Positions 17,684 through 26,438 of a stretch of DNA of 51,635 nt are shown piece by piece (position 1 is the first letter of the stretch; each line of letters opens with the position of its first letter). The stretch comes from Actinobacteria bacterium HGW-Actinobacteria-7. GTDB taxonomy: Bacteria; Actinomycetota; Coriobacteriia; Anaerosomatales; PHET01. Both the position numbers and the translations under genes were made by a program. The notes under the pieces are model-generated. The model did not search any database and was not told the DNA's origin. It saw only the letters and a list, made by a program, of their open reading frames with translations. The stretch is taken from the NCBI GenBank assembly GCA_002841275.1, contig PHET01000017.1, forward strand, positions 1 through 51,635. Reading direction: 5' to 3'.

Positions 17684-18757
17684 ATGCCGGCGAACCCAGC
17701 AACCGGACCGCGAATTCGCGTACTCGTGGTCGACGACTCACTGTTCATGCGGACGATCATCTCGCGAATGCTTGAAGACGCAGGCGACATCGAAGTGGTG
17801 GGGACAGCAACGTGCGGCGAAGAGGTGTTGGCTGCTGTGAAGCAGCACAACCCCGATGTGGTCACGCTCGATATCGTCATGCCGGGTATGGACGGTCTCG
17901 CGGTGCTTGAACAGCTGATGGAGCTGCATCCGGTACCGGTGCTGATGCTGAGTACGCTCACGACGAACAACGCGGACGCGACGATAGAGGCCCTCGAAAA
18001 GGGTGCTGTAGACGTCGTGGCCAAGCCCGGCGACCTCGCCCCCATGATGCCGCAGGTAGCCGGTGACCTGGCCGAGAAGGTCCGCGCCGCCGCAGGCGTC
18101 AACACCGCTCACCTTGGCGCGCAGGCCGAGAGGCCTCACCCGGCGCTCCCGACCCACGACCTCGCCAACTACCCTGCGCCGCTCGACGCCCTGATCGTGG
18201 GAGCGTCCACCGGTGGCCTGCCCGCGCTCAACATCGTCGCTGGCGCGCTACAGCCGGACTTTCCCGCAGGGGTGCTGCTGCTCCAGCTGATGCCCCCGGG
18301 GTTCACTTCGGCACTTGCCGAACGACTTGCGGAGGTGTGCATGCTCCCGGTCAAGGAGGCGCACGACGGTGATGTCTTCGAGCCCGGCAAGATCCTGTTG
18401 GCGCCCGCCGGCATGACGGTGGACTTCGTGCGAGCGGCAAACCTCGTGTACCTCAAGGTCAGCGCCGCGACTGCCAACGGCGGGAGCACCGCGCTCATCG
18501 ACCACGCCATGACCTCGGCTGCGCAGGTCTTCGCCGAGAGGGGCATGGGCGTCATCCTCACTGGTATGGGAGAGGACGGCGCCCGCGGGTTGAGTGCGAT
18601 GCGCGATGCCGGCGCCTACACCATCGCCGAGCACGAGGACTCCGCGGTGATCTGGGGCATGCCTCGAGCCGCGTCCCAAGCGGGAGCAGCCGTGGCGCTG
18701 GCGCGCGCGAACGACATCCCCGTCTTGGTAGCCGGACGGGCCAAGCGCGGCGTGTAG
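17684..18757 (+). CDS. cheB: CheB-like response regulator/methylesterase with altered active site
   Basis: 357 residues from ATG 17684 (GTGGGGGAA just upstream; the open frame continues far upstream antisense to the dipeptidase and that part is not coding). Receiver domain: D17-D18, phospho-acceptor D63 in TLDIVMPGMDG, K114. Methylesterase domain: nucleophile S175 in VGASTGG and D298 in TGMGEDG are present, but the catalytic His of QHMPPGFT is L202 (CAG CTG ATG at 18284-18292). The NRHRPSVD-like substrate segment is also replaced by ANGGSTALID. No other chemotaxis gene is in the window. It may be an inactive regulator-type CheB paralogue. Divergent from the M19 gene. Confidence 0.85.
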   Translation: MPANPATGPRIRVLVVDDSLFMRTIISRMLEDAGDIEVVGTATCGEEVLAAVKQHNPDVVTLDIVMPGMDGLAVLEQLMELHPVPVLMLSTLTTNNADATIEALEKGAVDVVAKPGDLAPMMPQVAGDLAEKVRAAAGVNTAHLGAQAERPHPALPTHDLANYPAPLDALIVGASTGGLPALNIVAGALQPDFPAGVLLLQLMPPGFTSALAERLAEVCMLPVKEAHDGDVFEPGKILLAPAGMTVDFVRAANLVYLKVSAATANGGSTALIDHAMTSAAQVFAERGMGVILTGMGEDGARGLSAMRDAGAYTIAEHEDSAVIWGMPRAASQAGAAVALARANDIPVLVAGRAKRGV

Positions 18758-18778
18758 AGGGACTTCCTGTCGCGTCTG

Positions 18779-21184
18779 CTACTCCGCTGCCCCGACGGCT
18801 GCTTCACCCTCGATCAGGTTATCCCAGCCACGTCCCGACTCGGCGAACGCATCACCAAGGTAGACGTCGAGTGGTTCTGGAACGCCCACGTGGTAGCCCT
18901 GCACGAAATCAACGCCAGCAAGGTTGATGGCGTCGTAGTCCTGTTCACTTTCGACGTATTCGGCGACGGTCTGGATGTTGAGGCCTCGGCACGTCTCGAC
19001 GATCGCGCTCACAAACGGGGCATCGCTGGGGTGCGTGGTCATACCCGTCACCAGGCTGCCGTCGATCTTGAGGAAGTCGATGGGCAGATGCTTGAGGTAG
19101 TAGTAAGAGGACTCCTCGGAACCAAAATCGTCCAGCGAGAAGCGGCAACCGATCTCGCGCAAGGCCAGGATGAACCTCCGGGCGGCGGCGATATCGGCGA
19201 TGGTCGTGGACTCGGTGATCTCGATGATGAGCCGCTCCGGTTCGACGCCGGTCGCTGCGAACTCGGTGCGAATCACTTCGAGGAGCGTCGAATCGCCGAA
19301 TGCCGAGCCAGACAGGTTGATTGCGAACTGGACGTCGTGGCCCTCGGTCTGAGCCAGCGCCAGCAGACGGATGGCCCGCTGTGCCAACCAGCGGTCGATA
19401 TCGCTGATGAGTCCCAGGCGCTCGGCAGTCGAGATGATGTCACCGGGAAACACCAGCTTCCCGTCCGCGTCCCGCAACCGAAGCAGCAGCTCGAAGCCTT
19501 GGCGGGTCGCGGTGGCGGAACTGCGGATCGGCTGGGCATGTAGCAAGAACCGGTCTTCGCGCAACGCCTCACGGATCGTCTCGGCAGCCTCCATACGGAT
19601 CGCGATGTCGGTCCTGATGGCGTCCTCCGAGTCGTATTTCACGACCTGGTTGCCGCCGCGAGACTTCGCGTCGTACATCGCGATGTCTGCCCGCGCCAGC
19701 AGCTCGCTTGTGGACTGGCCGTGCTCGGGGTAGATGACCACGCCCGCGCTCGCACTCACAGTCACCTCGTGTTCGCCTGCCGAGAAGGTCCTTCCCGAGA
19801 AGCCCTTCACCAGCCTCGCGGCCGCGCCAAGTGCCTCGGTGACACTTGCGTGCGGGATCAGCATCCCGAACTCGTCGCCACCCAGCCGGGCAACCACGCT
19901 TTCCGCGCGCGTGACGGACTGCAGGTGCTCGCCGAACACGCGCAAGAGCTCGTCACCCATGGCGTGTCCCAGGGTGTCGTTGATGTCCTTGAAGTGGTCG
20001 AGGTCGAACCACAGCACGGCGCCGGAGGCACCCATGCGGGCATGCTCGTCGATCTGGCGCTGCAGCTCGCGCTCGAAGTGCCGACGGTTGTACAGGCCGG
20101 TCAGCGGGTCGTGCTCGACGAGATACGACATCTCTTCCTGGAACCGGTTCAGCTCGTCGAGCATCTTGTTGATCTCGACCGCAAGACCGCCAATCTCGTC
20201 ATCGCCCTGCACCGGCAGCTTCCGGCCCCCAGCCGTTGAGCGGCCGATCTCTCTGACCGCCGTACTCAGGCGGGTCAGCCGTCTCAGGACCATCCTGTCC
20301 AGCGCCACCGCCAGCACACCGACCATCACAAGCCCGAACAGCGTCATCACCAGACCCACGCCAACAAGCTCCCCGCGTGCCGTGGCGCGCGCCGTGCGTG
20401 GAGCTTCGACGCGCAGCACCAGACCCGGAGTACCCACGATTCCGCGAACCAGCGTGTAAGCGAATATGCGGCGGCTGTCGGGCATGGTGGTGATCTGCCG
20501 CTTCGCGAGAGTGAATGCCGCCCACGCGGAGCGCACATCGGCGGGCATGGGCGCTACGCTCGAGAAGATGTCGAGCCGACGTGCGGTGAGTTTCTCGATA
20601 CTGGCAAGCGTCTCGGGCCGGATGCGATAGCCCATGATGATCGTGCCGTTGGGCACCGCGCTGAAATCGCTCGAACTGATTGGCTGAGCGGCGATGAGGT
20701 AGGCGCCATCAGGCAGTGACAGCCCTCCCGAGACCGTCGCCCGCGGGTCTTTCATGTGCACGAAGTCCGGTTCCGATCCTAGGTACCGCCTGAGCCCGTC
20801 AGGCAGATCCGCCTGGCTCTTTGAGAGTGGATCGAGCGACTTCGAGTAGACGATTCGCCCCGTGTCGTCGGTGAAGATGACGAAGTCGATGTCGAGGTTG
20901 AGCAGCGTGTCATCGGGCAGGTTCTTGCGAATGTATGAGTCGCTGGGCACCTGAACGAACTGGTAGGAATCGTCCCAAGGCGCCCAGTCCCCGCAGATCG
21001 CGACGAGCCGCTTCTGCTCGGCCGCGATAGCCGCCGCCGAACCGTTCAGCCCTGCTACGGCGCCCCTGGTGTCCGCCTCGTCGGCCGCCCGGAAGGCGTA
21101 GACCGACCCCGCCGACTCCATGGCGAACCACAACACGATCGAGATGACCGAGACAACCAAGATCGTGCGCGAGCGGACACCCAT
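18779..21184 (-). CDS. CHASE4-HAMP-GGDEF-EAL membrane c-di-GMP enzyme
   Basis: 801 residues from ATG 21184 (GAGGAG 5 nt upstream). TM1 at the N-terminus, an extracytoplasmic CHASE4 domain with GDWAPWDDSYQFV, TM2 and HAMP (about 280-350), GGDEF with an intact motif at 435-439 (ARLGGDEFGML), and EAL. The preceding R-x-x-S lacks the Asp of an inhibitory RxxD site. EAL has ELL in place of EAL (E565 kept), NLSGS, EITES, DDFG, KIDGSL and AEYVESEQ, so metal ligands look complete. Both synthase and phosphodiesterase activity are possible. Convergent with cheB (21 bp between stops). Confidence 0.92.
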   Translation of the reverse strand: MGVRSRTILVVSVISIVLWFAMESAGSVYAFRAADEADTRGAVAGLNGSAAAIAAEQKRLVAICGDWAPWDDSYQFVQVPSDSYIRKNLPDDTLLNLDIDFVIFTDDTGRIVYSKSLDPLSKSQADLPDGLRRYLGSEPDFVHMKDPRATVSGGLSLPDGAYLIAAQPISSSDFSAVPNGTIIMGYRIRPETLASIEKLTARRLDIFSSVAPMPADVRSAWAAFTLAKRQITTMPDSRRIFAYTLVRGIVGTPGLVLRVEAPRTARATARGELVGVGLVMTLFGLVMVGVLAVALDRMVLRRLTRLSTAVREIGRSTAGGRKLPVQGDDEIGGLAVEINKMLDELNRFQEEMSYLVEHDPLTGLYNRRHFERELQRQIDEHARMGASGAVLWFDLDHFKDINDTLGHAMGDELLRVFGEHLQSVTRAESVVARLGGDEFGMLIPHASVTEALGAAARLVKGFSGRTFSAGEHEVTVSASAGVVIYPEHGQSTSELLARADIAMYDAKSRGGNQVVKYDSEDAIRTDIAIRMEAAETIREALREDRFLLHAQPIRSSATATRQGFELLLRLRDADGKLVFPGDIISTAERLGLISDIDRWLAQRAIRLLALAQTEGHDVQFAINLSGSAFGDSTLLEVIRTEFAATGVEPERLIIEITESTTIADIAAARRFILALREIGCRFSLDDFGSEESSYYYLKHLPIDFLKIDGSLVTGMTTHPSDAPFVSAIVETCRGLNIQTVAEYVESEQDYDAINLAGVDFVQGYHVGVPEPLDVYLGDAFAESGRGWDNLIEGEAAVGAAE

Positions 21185-21372
21185 GTCGACTCCTCAACCA
21201 CTGCAGGCGGCGCGGCATAACCGGGAGAAGGTCCTGTTCAGGGGTATGTTCCCCAGACGCTGAGATTGGTAGTGGGGGGTGTGGGGGCGTAGGCGCACAG
21301 GACCTGCCGCTTTGGTTCGAGGCCCGAGCGGGTACATTCCTCACGAGACCGTCATCCTGTGAGGAGCCCGCT

Positions 21373-22149
21373 GTGGCTGCTATTCGTGCGACAACCCGTC
21401 CGAAGCTCGGCCTGCGGGTTCTCGTGGCCGCAACCATCCTCGCGACGATCGTGGTGAACGTCTTGGCCAACGCGGTGCCATTCTTCGGCCGCGGCACCGG
21501 AGAGGTCTCCAACCTGTACCCCACGCTGGTCACCCCGGCCGGCTACGTCTTCGCAATCTGGGGGCTGATCTACCTCGGGCTGCTCACGTACGCCGGCGCG
21601 CAGTTTCTTTCGAGCTTCCTTGCCGATGACCCTCTACCCGACCACCTCGCGTGGCCGCTCATCGTGAGCGGGGTCGCCAACGTAGTCTGGCTGCTGCTCT
21701 GGCAGTCGTTGAACATCTTCTGGACCGTGCCGGTGATGCTGGTACTGCTCGTCTCACTCATCATCGCCAACGTCATCTCTCGCAGCGGCCAACCGGGTCA
21801 TGCCGCGGTCGCCACGCGCTGGGCCGTTCAGGCGCCACTGAGCCTGTACCTGGGCTGGATCTCGGTCGCCACGATCGCCAACATCTCCGGTGCGCTCTAC
21901 GCGGCACGGTGGGATGGCTGGGGCATCGCACCCGAGTGGTGGGGCGTGGTGGTGCTGGTGGTAGGAGCCGCACTCGCCGTGGCGGGTCTCGCTCGTCACC
22001 GCGACGCTGTGTTCGCCGGCGTGTTCGTCTGGGCGTTCGCGGGCATCGCCGTTGCGACGCCCGCGTCACTCGTGCAGATGACGGCGACTGCGCTTGCCGT
22101 GCTGATTGCTGTAGGCATCGTGCTCGCGATGCTCATGCCCCGTCGCTGA
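21373..22149 (+). CDS. TspO/MBR-like tryptophan-rich membrane protein
   Basis: 258 residues from GTG 21373 with GAGGAG 6 nt upstream. About eight hydrophobic helices, twice as long as minimal TspO but like the extended bacterial group. Segments VTPAGYVFAIWGLIYLGLL, ANVVWLLLWQ and APLSLYLGWISVATIANISG carry the Trp/Tyr-rich core and the conserved W-x-W-x-x-Y-like pattern. TspO proteins bind porphyrins and sterols; extended forms are uncharacterised sensors or transporters. It is a single gene; next gene is convergent. Confidence 0.75.
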   Translation: MAAIRATTRPKLGLRVLVAATILATIVVNVLANAVPFFGRGTGEVSNLYPTLVTPAGYVFAIWGLIYLGLLTYAGAQFLSSFLADDPLPDHLAWPLIVSGVANVVWLLLWQSLNIFWTVPVMLVLLVSLIIANVISRSGQPGHAAVATRWAVQAPLSLYLGWISVATIANISGALYAARWDGWGIAPEWWGVVVLVVGAALAVAGLARHRDAVFAGVFVWAFAGIAVATPASLVQMTATALAVLIAVGIVLAMLMPRR

Positions 22150-22197
22150 CGCTCGAACCCCGTGAAGGCGTCGGTGACCACGGGCGCCGGGGGGCGT

Positions 22198-22560
22198 CTA
22201 CACCGAGGTAGTACGGAGGCTGTTGATACGCCGAGACGTGAGCCCGCTCTTGTTCAGGTGGCGCAGTAGCGGGTCGAAACCCTTGTCCTTCGAGAGCACG
22301 ATGCAGTGAGTGCCCGGTGAGCGCTCGGCCACCCGTCCCAGCTCACAGGCGATGTAGCAGTCCAGAGCGTTGCGACCGTTGCCGTCAACGCGCTTCCATT
22401 CGACTCGGCTGCCCAGCTTCTGCGCGCTGGTCACGACCTCGATGGGCACGTTCTTCTGGCTGACCCCCACGAAGATGGTGACGCTGTAGCCCTCCCCAAG
22501 CAGTCCGAAATCGAGCTGCTGCACGTTCTCGTAGTCCACGAGCAGTAGTTTGTCGCCCAC
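22198..22560 (-). CDS. PIN-like domain protein (PIN_7/NYN-like)
   Basis: 120 residues from GTG 22560 (GGGGAG 5 nt upstream). The N-terminal LLLVDYENVQQLDF carries the first acidic pair, NGRNALDCYIACELG the middle acidic residue, and CIVLSKDKGFDPLLRHL the C-terminal Asp cluster. This is the pattern of PF18475-type PIN-like RNases. Last gene of a minus-strand series of defence-type genes; a nuclease role is inferred from the fold. Ends with a convergent gap of 48 bp from the TspO-like gene. Confidence 0.75.
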   Translation of the reverse strand: MGDKLLLVDYENVQQLDFGLLGEGYSVTIFVGVSQKNVPIEVVTSAQKLGSRVEWKRVDGNGRNALDCYIACELGRVAERSPGTHCIVLSKDKGFDPLLRHLNKSGLTSRRINSLRTTSV

Positions 22561-22617
22561 TGAAGCTCCCCGTCCTCGAAGACCCTGATTGCAAGCCAGA
22601 CAACTCCCCGCACGAAG

Positions 22618-23727
22618 CTACCCGGCCCTCAGCTGCAGCCCAATTGTCTCTGGCCGCGACAAGACCTCCACGAGCCCGCTCTTGATCGAATGCGGCTTGG
22701 CGACGTAGTCCGAGTACCGGAACCTAAGCAGGTAGTACCCACGCTTCAGCAGTTCCGCCTCGCGAACCTCATCTGCGTGCGCGCGGTCTCGGCCGTGGTA
22801 CCTATCGCCGTCGCACTCTATGACTAACTGCGGAACGAAGTCCGGGAGCAGGAGGTCCACTCGGTAGTTGCCGATTCGCTTCTGAGGTATGACTCGATGA
22901 CCCAGCCCGGTGACATAGAGGAACACGTCCAGTTCGAACCAGCTGTCGAACGGGCGCGGGCGAGCGGTTCTGCTTCTGTTCGCCGCGAGCTGTCTCACCA
23001 GCGCCGTCCACTCATCGAAGCGACCGAATCTACGCGCTGCCTCGCTCAGGCCGGCGAGACAGAAGGCGTTCTCGGTGATTCCGAGCGTGGCCAGCGAGAG
23101 CGCCAGATCTTGGGGATCTTGATCGGGGTGCGCCAACGTGAGCCTCAATGCCGAGTCAAGCATCGGCGCCCGTTCAGGAACCACTCGGCGACAGGAGCGC
23201 GCGAGTTCGAGAATCTTGTGCTTATCGATTCCCGTCTCCTTGGCCACAAGTTGGTAGCTCTGAGGAGGGTTGGGGCCCCACCCATTCAGGCGACGAACCA
23301 AATCCCACGCATCGTCATCAGCGACTGCCTCACCGGTAAGTGAGCGCAGCTCGGCTTCGAGCGTGCCGGTCATCGCGTGATGTGTCTCCTTCGGCGGTTC
23401 GACCCGTGCGGGCACGCCGCTCTTGAGGAAACCCGGACCAAGCTGCCGCGGGTCACAAGCCAAGAGCTGGAGGCCCTTTGCCGTGATTCGCGAGGCGCGC
23501 GGCTCGGGGTATTCGAGCAGGCCCGCCTTCTTGAGGTGAGTCCGTGCCCACTCAATCCGATTCTGGAAGAGCGGCCGGCCATCCGACCTGGTGCGCTTGA
23601 GCTCTGGCTCGGAGAGGTGTAGTTCGTCCGCAAGTGTTGCGGTCATCTGCCCAGTTGTATGGGCGTCGCCGTCGGAAAGTACCCGAAGCACGGGCAAAGT
23701 CAGATCGTATACCCCCGGAATAGCCAT
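22618..23727 (-). CDS. Mrr_N-type winged helix fused to HTH and DUF559-type nuclease
   Basis: 369 residues from ATG 23727 (GGGGA 4 nt upstream). N-terminal about 85 residues (VLRVLSDGDAHTTGQM, FQNRIEWARTHLKKAGLLEY, SRITAKGLQLL) match the winged-helix domain found in front of Mrr-type restriction enzymes. A middle segment PPQSYQLVAKETGIDKHKIL resembles a sigma region-4-like HTH. The C-terminal about 110 residues form a PD-(D/E)xK domain of the DUF559/Vsr-like type: SWFELDVFLYVTGLGH, IGNYRVDLLLPD, LVIECDGDRYHGRDRAHADE. I infer a DNA-recognising nuclease, perhaps modification-dependent. It sits in the middle of the defence run. Confidence 0.75.
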   Translation of the reverse strand: MAIPGVYDLTLPVLRVLSDGDAHTTGQMTATLADELHLSEPELKRTRSDGRPLFQNRIEWARTHLKKAGLLEYPEPRASRITAKGLQLLACDPRQLGPGFLKSGVPARVEPPKETHHAMTGTLEAELRSLTGEAVADDDAWDLVRRLNGWGPNPPQSYQLVAKETGIDKHKILELARSCRRVVPERAPMLDSALRLTLAHPDQDPQDLALSLATLGITENAFCLAGLSEAARRFGRFDEWTALVRQLAANRSRTARPRPFDSWFELDVFLYVTGLGHRVIPQKRIGNYRVDLLLPDFVPQLVIECDGDRYHGRDRAHADEVREAELLKRGYYLLRFRYSDYVAKPHSIKSGLVEVLSRPETIGLQLRAG

Positions 23728-23735
23728 CGAGTCCC

Positions 23736-23756
23736 CTCACTCAAGTGCGTAGTGAG
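23736..23756. promoter_or_regulatory. Inverted repeat just upstream of Mrr_N-DUF559 gene
   Basis: CTCACT (23736-23741) and AGTGAG (23751-23756) form a dyad with a 9-nt spacer, immediately before the GGGGA ribosome site of the gene starting at 23727. It could be a repressor site or a small hairpin covering the 5' end. Short arms, so chance is possible. Confidence 0.3.
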
Positions 23757-23842
23757 TTTGTCGGCGTTTGCCGAGGTGGACTTGAATGAGCGCGAGGACG
23801 AACGTGGGCCGAGAAGGCGCCGACTCTGCGGTGAGCAGCACT

Positions 23843-25318
23843 CTACTGCGAAGCGCCCCTGATCTGCCCTTCAGCGTCCAGCGTGATACTGATCTTGCGC
23901 ACATTCACACTCGTCGAACTCGTCTTGTCGAGGTAGTCCCACTCGTAGGTGAACCCATCGCCACTAGCCTCGATTCTAGGCTGGTCGGGCGAGGTAAGCT
24001 TCTTGTACAGCGCTGGATCAGCCTCCTTGAGGCGCTTCTTCGCGAGAGCCACGTCGGCAGCGGGAGCCGCAACTGCCGGAGCGGCGACGGGCACGAGTGT
24101 TGCAGGTGGGCCCATCGAAGCGATTGTCGCTTTCAGCGCCATTGGCACGCCCCAGATCACAACAGCGGCCATGAACAACATCAGGACCACCAGCACAAGC
24201 TTCTCGGCAATCCATCGTCCGAACGACATGGAGGCCGCTGGCCGATACGGTGCCTTGTTCTTCCTCCTGCGCCGCGCGGACTTGCTCCCTTCGCCACCAA
24301 GCGCCGCGAGACCGACCAAGATTCCAGCGCCTACCCACCAAGGGGCCGTTCCGTTCATCAGTCCGACAATTGCCCACAGTACAAATCCGATAGCAGCAAC
24401 CACGAGCACCCCGAGGGCCACTACGCGAGGTGTCGGTTCCGGCAAGCGGCCCTGGGCGCTGACCCCGCTGGGGATAGCCGCGTTTGCATATGTGCGTGGG
24501 GGCGGCGTGCTCGAACCCTGAGGGGACCTGACCGCGTCGGCGGTAGGGCGCGGATGAGGAGCTGGGGTCGCCACGCTCGCGGTGGTTCCTTGTCGATGCG
24601 CCGCATGTGCCTGAGAGAAACGCGGGTCGGTCGACCTGTCCAATCGGAAGACAGACTGCGCCAGCGCCGCCGTCTCCTCGGCGGTCAGCGGAGTCCCAAT
24701 AGCGAAGTCGTAGCGTTCCGAGAAGCGCTCCTCCAACTGGGCCAAATCGGCGACCCGCAGTGCGGTGACCGAGTCGAGCTCCAGCTTGGAGACATCCGAG
24801 TCAACGAACACCGTGAGGCCACGCACCTGGTCAAGCGCGAGAGCCAGACCATCCTCTTTGAGCAACTGATGCAACAGATTCAAATGTTGTTCGTTCTGAC
24901 GCAGCGGGTTCTGGAGTGTCTTCTTCTGACCGCCCGGGTAGCACGCAGTCCACTTGGCATCAGCGTAGGTGCCTCGAATCAGTGCGTTCGTGCGAGCCTT
25001 CGTCTCGATCACCAGCACTCCGTACTGGTCGACGACCACATGATCAAGCTGTGCGGTGATGGGACGGCCAGACGTCTGCTTGCCGATCAGAAGATCATTG
25101 AGAACAACGAAGCCATACCGCAACCGGAGGCGTTCGAGTTCCTTGATGACTCGCGCCTCTGCCGCATCTCCAACTACCCGTGCCTGGTCGTAGTCCACCC
25201 GATCCCTCTCGTTTGCCCTGAATCTGTTATCGGCAACGTAATTGCGTATCCCAAATTCAGACGATGGCTCGACGGCGGAGTGAGCCCGAGGCGATTTGGG
25301 AGGCGCCGAAATCCGCAT
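23843..25318 (-). CDS. NERD-domain protein with two transmembrane helices
   Basis: 491 residues by the ATG at 25318, which has no ribosome site; GTG 25198 with GAGAGGG 5 nt upstream is an attractive alternative start that keeps the domain. NERD (nuclease-related, about 50-165) shows AQLDHVVVDQYGVLVIETKA, with D and E-x-K of a PD-(D/E)xK core. A Pro/Ser/Thr linker, a TM pair near 305-345, a basic cytoplasmic stretch (ARRRRKNKAPYRP), another TM near 385-405 and a C-terminal small domain follow. Membrane-linked NERD proteins occur in defence and mobile regions; exact role unknown. Confidence 0.75.
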   Translation of the reverse strand: MRISAPPKSPRAHSAVEPSSEFGIRNYVADNRFRANERDRVDYDQARVVGDAAEARVIKELERLRLRYGFVVLNDLLIGKQTSGRPITAQLDHVVVDQYGVLVIETKARTNALIRGTYADAKWTACYPGGQKKTLQNPLRQNEQHLNLLHQLLKEDGLALALDQVRGLTVFVDSDVSKLELDSVTALRVADLAQLEERFSERYDFAIGTPLTAEETAALAQSVFRLDRSTDPRFSQAHAAHRQGTTASVATPAPHPRPTADAVRSPQGSSTPPPRTYANAAIPSGVSAQGRLPEPTPRVVALGVLVVAAIGFVLWAIVGLMNGTAPWWVGAGILVGLAALGGEGSKSARRRRKNKAPYRPAASMSFGRWIAEKLVLVVLMLFMAAVVIWGVPMALKATIASMGPPATLVPVAAPAVAAPAADVALAKKRLKEADPALYKKLTSPDQPRIEASGDGFTYEWDYLDKTSSTSVNVRKISITLDAEGQIRGASQ

Positions 25319-25360
25319 CGCAAGTGGGGAAGGCGACGGGGCCGTAGATTAGCAGCGCCC

Positions 25361-25552
25361 TCACCCGCTTTGCTTCTCCTTCTTCATCAGCTCTGTCCGG
25401 TATCGCCCCGGCGCATGCCCGAGGTTCGCGGCGAATGTCAGCCTCGCGTACTCGCAGGCACCTGCGTCGTCGTCGCGTGCCAGCGTCACGATCACCAGCT
25501 CCGTGTAATCATCATCGGAGATGATTACCGTGTAATCCCAGAAATCCGACAT
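25361..25552 (-). CDS. Small acidic hypothetical protein
   Basis: 63 residues from ATG 25552 (AAGGG 8 nt upstream); the longer frame to 25660 lacks an RBS. The sequence has SDFWDYTVIISDDDYTELVI followed by TLARDDDAGACEYARLTFAA and a basic C-terminus with MKKEKQ. No family recognised. It lies 42 bp before the NERD gene and could be its partner or an inhibitor; that is speculation from position. Confidence 0.5.
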   Translation of the reverse strand: MSDFWDYTVIISDDDYTELVIVTLARDDDAGACEYARLTFAANLGHAPGRYRTELMKKEKQSG

Positions 25553-25672
25553 TGCGAGCACCCTTCGATTCCGTGGGAACCGCCTGATTGTGCTGTGGTC
25601 CGACTCAAACGAAGACGGCCGTGTGCGGCGTCCGTTGCCTACTCGCGTTCTCTCCCCCAAACCTGCCGACGG

Positions 25673-26380
25673 TTAGTTCATCACATCCCATGGGGTGATG
25701 ATTCCTAGTGCCTTCTCAGTTGGCTTTCCGCTGTGTGTCACAGCTATTGCCAGAACCCTCGGCCTGCCTCGCGCGATGGACTTCTCGAACTCTTCAAGGG
25801 CCTCACCCACCGTGGCATTCAGCCCAATACACCCGAGCCCAGCATCGTCAACGCAAGCGAGGACCTCACCGACCGTCGTTTCTTCGAGCGAAACGATATC
25901 TTCGCCAAGCTTGTGCCCGAGCCAGACACGCAAGTGCTCACCACTGAGTAGCGACAGTCCGTCTGCACCCTGGACAAGCACTTGGGAAAAGTCGTTGGCG
26001 GTCATGATAGCCAATGCGGTCGCAAGCGTGTCCCCCGGCTCCAGCACCCGTGGGCGCAGTGTCATGACCTTGCTGACACGAACTGGACTCAACACGAGCT
26101 CGGCTAGTGCCTCAATTGATTTCACAGTCTCCTCCGTCGGCTCCGCCAACGGATGGGTTCGGAATTCATGCACCATGAAGTTTCGCAATTGGTTCAGTTG
26201 CTCGAACTGTTCGCGTCGGTTCCTCAAGAACGGCGCGTCGAGAACGTTGCCCCCCATCGCCTTTACCAACACAGCCATGAAGCTGCCCGTGTCTCGCCCC
26301 AAACCCGTTCGCTTCCTCAACTCCGCATCAATGCGATTGAAGGCATCTAGGAACCTAGCTGCCCGGAGGGTTTCGTCCAC
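25673..26380 (-). CDS. HEPN-like domain fused to a CBS pair
   Basis: 235 residues from GTG 26380 (GAGAGG 8 nt upstream). The N-terminal about 100 residues are helical and carry QLRNFMVHEF, where R66-x4-H71 fits the HEPN RNase motif. The remainder (about 105-235) holds two CBS repeats: VMTLRPRVLEPGDTLATAL, IMTANDFSQVLVQ, then TVGEVLACVDDAGLGCIG and ALGIITPWDVM. CBS pairs bind adenine nucleotides, so this could be a nucleotide-gated RNase effector. The fusion and the defence context support that, but activity is inferred. Confidence 0.65.
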   Translation of the reverse strand: MDETLRAARFLDAFNRIDAELRKRTGLGRDTGSFMAVLVKAMGGNVLDAPFLRNRREQFEQLNQLRNFMVHEFRTHPLAEPTEETVKSIEALAELVLSPVRVSKVMTLRPRVLEPGDTLATALAIMTANDFSQVLVQGADGLSLLSGEHLRVWLGHKLGEDIVSLEETTVGEVLACVDDAGLGCIGLNATVGEALEEFEKSIARGRPRVLAIAVTHSGKPTEKALGIITPWDVMN

Positions 26381-26438
26381 GTGTCCAGCCTCTCACCAAC
26401 CCGCATAGGCCGGATTCTCTAGGCCGAGTGAATTTCGC

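Noticed and set aside
23786-25708. 640-codon plus-strand frame across the NERD gene
   Set aside because: Cys/Arg/His-rich shadow frame with no family; NERD gene is on the other strand.
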